Shown here: piece after piece, positions 1-6,579 of the stretch
Layout: each line of letters begins with the position of its first letter
Position numbering within the stretch: position 1 is the stretch's first letter
NCBI GenBank assembly: GCA_002712335.1
Contig: PATI01000065.1
Coordinates: 2,460 to 14,966, forward strand
Origin: Rhodospirillaceae bacterium
Lineage (GTDB): Bacteria; Pseudomonadota; Alphaproteobacteria; MPNO01; UBA2964
DNA: 12,507 bases
Direction of reading: 5' to 3'
Made by a program: the position numbers and the translations under genes
Notes under the pieces: model-generated
Told to the model about the DNA's origin: nothing
The model's database searches: none
The model's input: only the letters and a program-made list of their open reading frames with translations

Positions 1-282
1 AAGTTTTGGTGTAAAAAAGGGTATCGCGATGATATTCTGGTGGTTGTCAGGCCTTAAACTATTAATGCTGTTTTCCATAAGCTGGTTGACTTCTGAGACA
101 AAGGCTTCTTCCGAAAGTGGTATGTCTAGTACCGCGCTAATCATTTTGTAATTAGCGGCAGGATCAAAATTCAATTCTGGAAACTTGAAGTAGTTTCTAG
201 ACTTTAAATGCACAGGAGTCGTAATTGATGTGTGGGGTTCAAGGCGACCATATACGTCAAAAGAAACTTCTTCACTCAACAT
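1..282 (-). CDS. Unidentified protein, N-terminal 94 residues (runs off left edge)
   Basis: This open frame is uninterrupted from an ATG at 282 to the window edge, so only the first 94 codons are visible. The protein begins MLSEEVSFDVYGRLEPHTS and the last visible residues are IPFFTPKL. I do not recognise the family. It shows no signal peptide, membrane segment, nucleotide-binding loop or cysteine motif, and reads as a soluble, mildly acidic protein. ATG 282 is the first possible start after an in-frame stop at 313-315. A GGAA sequence seven bases upstream could serve as a weak ribosome binding site. The start lies 17 bases after the stop of the radical SAM gene, so the two are probably cotranscribed, and this protein may be a partner or downstream enzyme of that protein. 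No function is assigned. Confidence 0.7.
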   Translation of the reverse strand, partial: MLSEEVSFDVYGRLEPHTSITTPVHLKSRNYFKFPELNFDPAANYKMISAVLDIPLSEEAFVSEVNQLMENSINSLRPDNHQNIIAIPFFTPKL

Positions 283-299
283 TTCTGGGTTCCAGTATA

Positions 300-1418
300 C
301 TAGGCAATTCGGTCAAGGGAATCGTCGTCTTTAAATCCTTCCCCATACGGGACAGGAAGCAACTTGTGTTTAGCTGTTACTGTCTGGTGAAGCTTAATAA
401 ATTGTGGATCTTCTCCTATTAAACAATCTGGTCGGTGGGGACCCGTCCAGGGATTTCTCATTCCTCTTGCCAAAATCTCTTTTAGAGGAGTTTTCATTAC
501 ATTTCCAAAAGACATATCGATATATGGGCAAGGTGTGATTTCGCCCGAGGAGGTAACAGTAATAATACCTTTTACAGTTATACAACCCTTGTAGGACCCA
601 TAAGAGGGGGTCATGTGCGAAAATACTAGAAATTCTTTTTCCATTTCTCGCAGAATATCAGCATCTTCCTTATCAATTACAAATTCTGGATGATCTGTCG
701 CTGAGCCGACCGGTTTTGCGTAGGAAACATATAATCCTACTCCCCGATCTGTACAAAATTGACAAAGATCTCGGAATTCCTGTGTCTTTGCTCGCCCGTT
801 AATAAGAACCGTAGAAAGAATAAGATTGAGTCCTGCAGCAACGCAGGCATCGATCCCCCTTAAAACCCGTTGATAGGAACCGGGTTTATTCCGAAAAGAG
901 TCATGCTCCTTTTCTATAAAGCTATCTAAGGACATCTGAACCTTTTCAACACCGATAGATTTAAGATGGAAAGCGCGGACCTCATCTAGAAACCAGCCAT
1001 TAGTATCTGTGATAACATAATGCTTATCTGGATCAATTGCCGCCACTACCTCATCAAAGTCTCTCATTACCAAGGGCTCACCGCCGGTTATAACGAAACG
1101 CGCTAGGCCAAGTTCATCCGCTTGACGAGATAATTCCTTGATCGCTTCCATATCAATCTTAGGTCGGTCATCAATGGTTTCTTTCTTTTTAAGGTCGCGA
1201 TCCATGTAGTATTCAGCAGAACAATGTGTACACTGAAAATTACATAAATAGCTCTTCTCCAAACGAATAATCGGACTAACCTCGCCCGCTTCTTCCATAT
1301 CCGCGATCGCCGCTAGCTTATCGGCGATATACGGCTTTCGATTCCTGAGATCACCTCGTTTCTTAGCCTCTCCAGCTGTAAGAGATTTATCGAACATCAA
1401 TGCTTGTGTCGCAGACAT
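300..1418 (-). CDS. Radical SAM protein with Twitch/SPASM-like C-terminal region
   Basis: This 372-residue protein is a member of the radical SAM superfamily, which uses a [4Fe-4S] cluster and S-adenosylmethionine for radical chemistry. The cluster motif CX3CX2C is at C59, C63 and C66 (CNFQCTHC), and the SAM-contacting GGEP motif is at 112-115. The C-terminal part has C279-X12-G292-X4-C297 followed by C332. This fits the opening of a SPASM or Twitch domain, which binds an auxiliary Fe-S cluster, but has too few cysteines for a full two-cluster SPASM. The substrate is unknown. Its position suggests sugar or polysaccharide modification, although peptide maturases share this architecture. ATG 1418 has AGG five bases upstream and a TATAAT about 20 bases upstream. 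It lies 149 bases downstream of the ThDP-enzyme gene and 17 bases upstream of an unidentified gene. Confidence 0.9.
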   Translation of the reverse strand: MSATQALMFDKSLTAGEAKKRGDLRNRKPYIADKLAAIADMEEAGEVSPIIRLEKSYLCNFQCTHCSAEYYMDRDLKKKETIDDRPKIDMEAIKELSRQADELGLARFVITGGEPLVMRDFDEVVAAIDPDKHYVITDTNGWFLDEVRAFHLKSIGVEKVQMSLDSFIEKEHDSFRNKPGSYQRVLRGIDACVAAGLNLILSTVLINGRAKTQEFRDLCQFCTDRGVGLYVSYAKPVGSATDHPEFVIDKEDADILREMEKEFLVFSHMTPSYGSYKGCITVKGIITVTSSGEITPCPYIDMSFGNVMKTPLKEILARGMRNPWTGPHRPDCLIGEDPQFIKLHQTVTAKHKLLPVPYGEGFKDDDSLDRIA

Positions 1419-1439
1419 ATCAACCTAACTCTTTGATAA

Positions 1440-1445
1440 ATTATA
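1440..1445 (-). promoter_or_regulatory. Candidate -10 element for the radical SAM gene
   Basis: On the minus strand this is an exact TATAAT, 21 bases before ATG 1418, directly after a run of T (1445-1452 reads A8 on the plus strand). No good -35 hexamer sits at the right distance. Instead, the palindrome at 1461-1487 covers that position, as expected for an activator-dependent or repressible promoter. AT-rich sequence makes chance TATAAT hits common, so this is a weak call. Confidence 0.35.
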
Positions 1446-1460
1446 AAAAAAACCTAATTT

Positions 1461-1487
1461 AACTTTAGCATTACTAATGCTGAAGTT
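1461..1487. repeat. 27-bp near-perfect palindrome between ThDP-enzyme and radical SAM genes
   Basis: The core is AGCATTA-C-TAATGCT (1467-1481), seven bases each side of a single central base. The symmetry continues outward after one unmatched pair, with AACTT at 1461-1465 and its complement AAGTT at 1483-1487. Twelve of thirteen base pairs match. Two readings are possible. It may be an operator: its centre is about 41 bases upstream of the start predicted from the TATAAT at 1440-1445. Or it may be a hairpin acting as a partial terminator or attenuator on the minus-strand transcript, where T8 follows after an eight-base gap. The stem is AT-rich and the gap long, so a classical intrinsic terminator is less likely. 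Confidence 0.55.
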
Positions 1488-1567
1488 CCTAGCAGAAACA
1501 TGCCTTTCAATCAATAAAACCATTTATAGAATCAGCTTGAACTTTATAAGCATCTAAATTTTTTAAG

Positions 1568-3418
1568 TTAATTATCTTTTCCCCGAATCCTAAGAGACAT
1601 CTGATCAACCTTGCCTCCCATGATCCCCTTTATGTCATCAAGTTCCAATAAAGGGCTCATATCTTCAAGGGGCGCGGATAAAAGTTGGTTGTCGTTAGTT
1701 CTAATTACACTGCATTTAGGCATTAATTTCTCATCTCTTTTTAAAAATACTTCGCAAATCAAAAGACCATTAGTTTTTAACGCATCCGAAATATTATTTT
1801 TAATATCTTTTAAGTTATTAATTGCCATGTATTCAAAGCCAAAGCCAAGAGCTACCTTTTTGATTGAGGGTATTTCTAATTTAGAGGACGGACCAGTCCC
1901 TACAAACCGGCCCTCGAAATAGTTTTCTTGGGTGGCACGTATCGATGCATAACCATCGTTATTTTGTAGAAAAATTGTTACAGGAACATTTAAGGTTTTT
2001 AAAGATTGTAATTCCTGTAAATTCATCATCAGACTTCCGTCACTCTCAAACAAATAAACTTTTTTATTTGTTGCTGCTGCCACCCCAAGAAGCGCTGGCA
2101 GGCCATAGCCCATAGCGCCCAAGCCCGTTGTTAAACCTATCCACTGCCCCCCTCGATTTCTGAAATGTGTATAAAAAACTTCAATAGCTAACCCCGAACT
2201 TCCCGTGACAACAATTTCACCACCCGAAAAACTATCTGATAGAATATTAACAAAATCATATATGCTAATGCGCCCTCTTTCTTGAGAACTGCTTTTAAAT
2301 GTTTCGCTTTCAAACCTATCTCGCAAGTTGGCAATTTCTTTAAGCCAACTCTCACGCGATTTTGGCACTTTATCCTTACTCATAACTGAAGACAGCAATG
2401 GTATAAAATCCCTCAGGTCGGCTTGAATTTTGTGAAACCTGTCTGGCATTTTTTCAAGCTCTGCCAAATCTACATCAACAATAATAACCTGCGCATTTTT
2501 TCCAAAAACATCTAAATTAAACGCGGTCTGAATATTATCCAGTCTACTACCCAGTACCAATATCACATCACTTTTTTGTATGATAAAATTTGCATGTCGT
2601 TTTGCAACAATGCCAAATCGACCGGCATTTAAAGCATTGTCAAAAGATAAAAAATCAGTTGTTGGCCAGGTCAAAGAAACTGGAATACGCTTTAGAGATA
2701 TTAATTGTTTAAGTACCTCATTTTGTTTTGATGTTTTTACGCCGGAACCAACAATAATAAGCGGACGCTCTGCTTCTTTAAGCACATTAGAAAACCACAA
2801 GCATTCCGACTCAATTGCTTCCATATCGGCCACGTCCTCTGGGGAATTGGCGATTTTTTGATTATCTGAAATTTTTAAATCATGCCAACCAAAGACTGCT
2901 GACTGAACGTCAAGAGGAATCTCCAAGACCACAGGTCCGCATCTTCCTGATTGTGCCAATTTTATGGCCGTTTCCAAGTCGTTTTGTACTTCTTCTACAC
3001 AAAAACAGGTTTTTGCCATTTTAGTTATTTTCTTGACCATCGAAACTAGATCAATCTCTTGAGGACCCCGTTGACGGAGCCTACCTTCAACATTGTAGTC
3101 GGCAACCTTCACCTGCCCTGCCAGTACTAAAACCGGTACGGAGTCGAACCAAGCTCCAGCAATACCAGTCACGGCATTCGTACTTCCCGGCCCAGTAGTC
3201 ACCAAAGCAACACCCAATTTTCCCGTTTTACGACTATAATATTCCGCGGCAATTACTGCCGATTGTTCATGATGTGTTGGTATAAATTTTATTCTTGGTT
3301 CTACACCCACAGCGTCAATTAAAAACATATTGCCGCCGCCCGGAACCAAAAACACACATTCTACGCCGATATCAGCTAGGTATGAAAAAATATTATTGGA
3401 AATTGTTGTTGAGTGCAT
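1568..3418 (-). CDS. ThDP-dependent acetolactate-synthase-like enzyme (YerE-type candidate)
   Basis: This 616-residue protein has the acetolactate synthase/pyruvate oxidase fold: an N-terminal Pyr domain (about 1-170), a central domain (about 190-345) and a C-terminal PP domain (about 385-560). The activating glutamate is E51 in HHEQSA. TTGPGSTNAVTG lies at about 74-85 and GLGAMGYGLP at about 432-441. The ThDP/Mg motif appears as SDG (459-461) with NN at 486-487, so the usual first glycine is serine. A C-terminal tail containing PLEDM resembles, from memory, ThDP proteins common in polysaccharide loci. With rfbG and rfbH in the same locus, a YerE-like role is plausible: transfer of a two-carbon unit from pyruvate to a CDP-4-keto-3,6-dideoxy sugar. 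Housekeeping acetolactate synthase is less likely in this context. ATG 3418 is preferred over TTG 3430, because GGA seven bases before ATG 3418 makes the TTG unnecessary. Confidence 0.85.
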   Translation of the reverse strand: MHSTTISNNIFSYLADIGVECVFLVPGGGNMFLIDAVGVEPRIKFIPTHHEQSAVIAAEYYSRKTGKLGVALVTTGPGSTNAVTGIAGAWFDSVPVLVLAGQVKVADYNVEGRLRQRGPQEIDLVSMVKKITKMAKTCFCVEEVQNDLETAIKLAQSGRCGPVVLEIPLDVQSAVFGWHDLKISDNQKIANSPEDVADMEAIESECLWFSNVLKEAERPLIIVGSGVKTSKQNEVLKQLISLKRIPVSLTWPTTDFLSFDNALNAGRFGIVAKRHANFIIQKSDVILVLGSRLDNIQTAFNLDVFGKNAQVIIVDVDLAELEKMPDRFHKIQADLRDFIPLLSSVMSKDKVPKSRESWLKEIANLRDRFESETFKSSSQERGRISIYDFVNILSDSFSGGEIVVTGSSGLAIEVFYTHFRNRGGQWIGLTTGLGAMGYGLPALLGVAAATNKKVYLFESDGSLMMNLQELQSLKTLNVPVTIFLQNNDGYASIRATQENYFEGRFVGTGPSSKLEIPSIKKVALGFGFEYMAINNLKDIKNNISDALKTNGLLICEVFLKRDEKLMPKCSVIRTNDNQLLSAPLEDMSPLLELDDIKGIMGGKVDQMSLRIRGKDN

Positions 3419-3538
3419 ATTGCATTCCAAATAGTAACTAGACTAATTCCGGTACTTACAATTTCTTTAAAGCGAATCGGACAATAATAGAATAATATAA
3501 CCTGAATTAAATAACCAAGAGTTCAGTAACTCAGTTCA
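3419..3538. promoter_or_regulatory. Divergent intergenic region, probable promoters both ways
   Basis: The ThDP-enzyme gene (minus) and the GT2 gene (plus) diverge from this 120-base AT-rich gap, so it should hold at least two promoters. AT-rich candidates include TATAAC at 3496-3501 for the plus strand, but I find no -35/-10 pair with good spacing in either direction. A small inverted repeat, GAGTT-CAGT-AACTC (3519-3532), ends six bases before the ATG of the plus-strand gene and takes the place of a clear ribosome binding site. Confidence 0.35.
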
Positions 3539-4474
3539 ATGGCCAAAACAACGCTAATTATTTCAACTCGTGATCGTCCGGAATATTTAAAGATATTACT
3601 GCATACTGTTTTCGAGCAAACACGTCCCTTTGAATTGGTGATAATATCAGACAACAGCTCTTCTGCGCACTTTAAAGAACTTAATAAAATCATTTTGGAA
3701 CCGTTCCTGAAAAAATATGAGGAGAACCTAACCCTTATTCCCACTCCGGAAGATTTCGCTTCAGATCGTCATACCAAATATATTCAAGATAACTATGTTG
3801 GTGAAACTGAGTTTTGTGTTCTTTTCCACGATGACGATGAATTACTGCCAAATTATCACGAAACAGTTTTGAATATCTTTAAAAGCCGAGCCAACATCGT
3901 GGCGGTCGGATGTAATGCTCTAATTTTAAAAGATCAAAAAAGGGCGTGGGGAACACTAATGCGACATAGGCAGGGAATCAAAATTATTAAAAATAGGGGA
4001 GATCTACTGAAACCCTACATGGAGATTGGACCGTTGGCCTCTCCTCCTTTATGTGGATACATGTTTAAATCCGAAATTCTAAAAATAATATCATTTGATA
4101 GGAGGATTGGAGGAAAATATTCTGACGTCGTAGCTTTAAGCCAAACTGTTACACTTGGGGAAATTGTTTGGGTGTTTAGACCTTTAATTCGTTATCGATT
4201 TCATTCGACACAAAACAGCCAAGCGGTAAGTACCTTGGACTTTCGAAATTTACTGAATTATATGGTAAGAAAAGGAAAGTTTAAGGTTGAGTCAATTTAC
4301 GCTGAAAGCTATCGATTTAAGCACATGAGGTTAAAGCTGCATTCATTATTGAGGCCTCGTAAATGGCGCTCAGCTCGAACAGTCGGGAGCTATATGTTTT
4401 GTTTTATAATGAAAAAATTAATCTGGCGGAGTCAGTCCTACCAATATATTTGGAATAAAATTATCTTTAAATGA
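3539..4474 (+). CDS. Family 2 glycosyltransferase
   Basis: This 311-residue protein is predicted to transfer a sugar from a nucleotide-activated donor to the growing repeat unit on the inner face of the cytoplasmic membrane. The N-terminus (LIISTRDRPEYL) is the first strand and helix of a GT-A fold. SDNSS at 38-42 corresponds to the usual nucleotide-binding segment, and HDDDEL at 97-102 supplies the metal-binding DXD motif. The C-terminal 60 residues are rich in Lys, Arg and aromatics, which would suit peripheral membrane contact. There is no transmembrane helix. It is the first gene of a plus-strand pair, with 16 bases before the next start. Donor and acceptor cannot be read from the sequence. 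The ATG at 3539 is the natural start for the fold, but it lacks a convincing Shine-Dalgarno sequence. Confidence 0.88.
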   Translation: MAKTTLIISTRDRPEYLKILLHTVFEQTRPFELVIISDNSSSAHFKELNKIILEPFLKKYEENLTLIPTPEDFASDRHTKYIQDNYVGETEFCVLFHDDDELLPNYHETVLNIFKSRANIVAVGCNALILKDQKRAWGTLMRHRQGIKIIKNRGDLLKPYMEIGPLASPPLCGYMFKSEILKIISFDRRIGGKYSDVVALSQTVTLGEIVWVFRPLIRYRFHSTQNSQAVSTLDFRNLLNYMVRKGKFKVESIYAESYRFKHMRLKLHSLLRPRKWRSARTVGSYMFCFIMKKLIWRSQSYQYIWNKIIFK

Positions 4475-4490
4475 CATGATTATATAGAAA

Positions 4491-5465
4491 ATGAATAATG
4501 GTCCAATCATATGTGCAGCCGCAAAATATGCCTATAATAAAGAAAGCAACGGTGTCTCCTATGAGTATGAAACAATTTATAAATCGCTTAGGTCTGTATA
4601 CCCGGATACTATTTTTATCGATGTTTACCAACCGTCTGGCGTTAAAAAATTAACAAACTATATTTCATCTTTACCCGACCATCCTCGTCCAAAGGTTCTT
4701 TATATTCCGTTTTTAGGCGTTATTAGCCCAACCGCTTTTCGAAATATCAAAAAAATTGCTGATGTAGGGATTTTTTATCTCGATGATACTTGGCGTCAGG
4801 ATTTGGTTGCAACATACCAAACTTATTGTGATTGGTTCACCACTAGTGACCCGAGATTTAGATGGAGATATCAAAACCACATTTCAAAAAAGGTTAGGTT
4901 TTTTCCATTTGGCTATAACGCAGAAAAAACTATTTTAGCAAAGCGCCCTTTTTCAGAGAGAGACATTGATATTTCCTTCGTTGGAGCCCGCAATGATTAT
5001 AGACATTTTGTTATAGACCAAATAAAGAAAGCTGGAATAGACGTTGCTTGTTATGGCAATGGCTGGCCTAACGGACCACTGAACCCCAATAAATTTCTTG
5101 ACATAATTGGTCGTTCGAAAATTTCTTTAAACCTTAGTAATTCCGTTCAATGGGATTTAAGGCATTTAATAAAGCGTCCGTTATCAATTGCACGTAATTT
5201 AAAATCTGGAAAACTATTCGAACAGTTTAAGGCTCGGCACATAGAAATTGCCGCTTTAGGTGCCTGCCAAATCAGTTTTTATAATATTGGGTTAGAATAT
5301 ATATTTGAGATTGGGAAAGATATTTTATTATATCCCAGCATTGATGAAATTCCGTACATAATTGGGTCACTTGAAGATGAAGAGGCTGAAAGGATTGCGA
5401 AAAATGGGGTAGAGGCTGTCACTAAATATAGTTATCAAAACCAGTTCAAAATTCTTTTTAATTAA
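4491..5465 (+). CDS. CgeB-like glycosyltransferase
   Basis: This 324-residue protein resembles the CgeB/Glyco_trans_1_2 group of GT-B glycosyltransferases. DISFVGARNDYR at 160-171 opens the C-terminal Rossmann domain, YGNGWP follows at 188-193, and SKISLNLS at 209-216. KARHIEIAALGAC at 247-259 is the region that in this group carries the donor-binding acidic residue, here E252. LLYPSIDEI follows at 279-287. The N-terminal half is divergent and contains IFYLDDTWR (94-102). It probably adds one sugar of the repeat unit, but the linkage is unknown. It follows the GT2 gene by 16 bases and is surely cotranscribed with it. It then meets the minus-strand gene ending at 5513 head-on, and the 47-base AT-rich gap between them shows no clear terminator hairpin. 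Confidence 0.8.
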   Translation: MNNGPIICAAAKYAYNKESNGVSYEYETIYKSLRSVYPDTIFIDVYQPSGVKKLTNYISSLPDHPRPKVLYIPFLGVISPTAFRNIKKIADVGIFYLDDTWRQDLVATYQTYCDWFTTSDPRFRWRYQNHISKKVRFFPFGYNAEKTILAKRPFSERDIDISFVGARNDYRHFVIDQIKKAGIDVACYGNGWPNGPLNPNKFLDIIGRSKISLNLSNSVQWDLRHLIKRPLSIARNLKSGKLFEQFKARHIEIAALGACQISFYNIGLEYIFEIGKDILLYPSIDEIPYIIGSLEDEEAERIAKNGVEAVTKYSYQNQFKILFN

Positions 5466-5512
5466 TAACAATGTTAATCGCAATTATATTAAAAATTAAA
5501 AACATATTATGC

Positions 5513-6481
5513 TTATCTGAAATAGGTTTTCAGTTTGATTAAGCAATTTGCGAGTTTCATTAAGCACCTCGCTGCATTATTTGGTGCAATCAATACAAGC
5601 CTGATAAAAAAATAATACATTCTATTTGTGCAATATTTTTTAATCCATTGGATTAAGAACAAAGGAGCCTCACGCAATCCATTACCCTTAACTTGCAAAA
5701 TCATTAACGCTAAGCGTATCGAGTATGCTTTTTCCAATTCCTCTTTTACGAATGACAGGTTTGGATATTTTTCACCGTACTTTATTAATAAATCGCAATA
5801 TTCAATATATTGCTTGAAAATATCTGTTTTCGTCCACCAACCCCTATCTGTGTGCGGCCTCGAAATAACCGGCTGTGAATAAGACACTGAACCTGAGGCA
5901 CTTTTCCCTTGGACGTTTAGTGCAATCTCAACATGCGCCCACTCATATGCCACAAACTGCTCAATATCACAGATACCTTGAAGATTTAATGTTCTAAAGA
6001 TATGGCCCGAAAGTACTTTATTGAAGATCCCGGGTTGTGCTGGACACCACACACCCTCCTGCTCCAGTCTTGCCGAATTATTCCCCTGCCCTTCAATGTG
6101 AACCGGCAGAAGACCAAAATCGGTATTATTATTTTCAAACGTCAGAAGCGCGTTGGACAAACCTGTTAAAGCCCTCTCACCACAACCAACTATTAAACAA
6201 AATTTACTACCAACCTTGGAGAGTAAAAATGTAATTGAAGAGTCATAATCAAGATATTCCTGTGTTTCAAAAAAACTTATTAAAACTCCCGGTTTTACAT
6301 TTTGTCTTTTTAAAACTTTCTCCTTATCAAAGGTACAATCATTAAGCCCAACAACAATATGAAATTGATCTTTTGTTTTCCTGTTTAATTGTTCCAGAAG
6401 GCTTTTCAGAGTCTTTCGCAAACCCTTTAGGTCGTTATGACAAGGAATACATATCGAAAAATTAGTGTATAAATCAGTCAT
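5513..6481 (-). CDS. GT2-like glycosyltransferase lacking the DXD motif
   Basis: This 322-residue protein begins like a family 2 GT-A glycosyltransferase: FSICIPCHNDLKGLRKTLKSL at about 8-28 is the first strand and helix, and HIVVGLNDCT (41-50) fits the nucleotide-binding strand. At the expected DXD position it reads LIVGCGERAL (96-105), so the metal-binding aspartates are missing. YEWAHVEIAL at 179-188 may correspond to the later acidic ED-type motif, and RGWW at 213-216 to a QXXRW-like loop. It may be an unusual metal-independent transferase or a non-catalytic relative. The last 60 residues contain hydrophobic and basic stretches (YYFFIRLVLIA) that could touch the membrane. ATG 6481 directly follows an in-frame TAA and has only a weak GGGTG upstream. 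It is the last minus-strand gene before the plus-strand island. Confidence 0.75.
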   Translation of the reverse strand: MTDLYTNFSICIPCHNDLKGLRKTLKSLLEQLNRKTKDQFHIVVGLNDCTFDKEKVLKRQNVKPGVLISFFETQEYLDYDSSITFLLSKVGSKFCLIVGCGERALTGLSNALLTFENNNTDFGLLPVHIEGQGNNSARLEQEGVWCPAQPGIFNKVLSGHIFRTLNLQGICDIEQFVAYEWAHVEIALNVQGKSASGSVSYSQPVISRPHTDRGWWTKTDIFKQYIEYCDLLIKYGEKYPNLSFVKEELEKAYSIRLALMILQVKGNGLREAPLFLIQWIKKYCTNRMYYFFIRLVLIAPNNAARCLMKLANCLIKLKTYFR

Positions 6482-6553
6482 TTATGAATACACCCGTTTA
6501 GAAAAGGTTTCCCGCGAAAGATAAGATATAATTAAGAGCTCATCCCCCCCCAT
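6482..6553 (-). other. Possible 23-codon leader ORF beginning in a G8 tract
   Basis: Upstream of the GT2-like gene an ATG at 6553 enters a run of eight G on the minus strand (C8 at 6544-6551). It reads 23 codons to a TAA that directly abuts the ATG of the next gene, in the same frame. The peptide starts MGGDELLIISYLS and resembles nothing I know. No ribosome binding site is evident and chance is quite possible. The rest of the 98-base gap (6482-6579) shows no hairpin. Confidence 0.2.
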
Positions 6554-6579
6554 GACCAATTAGAAAAAGCCCGAACTAT

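Noticed and set aside
1611..1922. Plus-strand open frames of 60-100 codons opposite the large genes (also at 2580, 9098, 10156 and 10413).
   Set aside because: Each lies wholly opposite a well-supported gene, has no recognisable motif, and fits antisense shadow coding.
5466..5512. Bidirectional terminator between the converging genes.
   Set aside because: Only short AT stems of four or five bases can be drawn, with no GC-rich hairpin and no U tract in a usable position.
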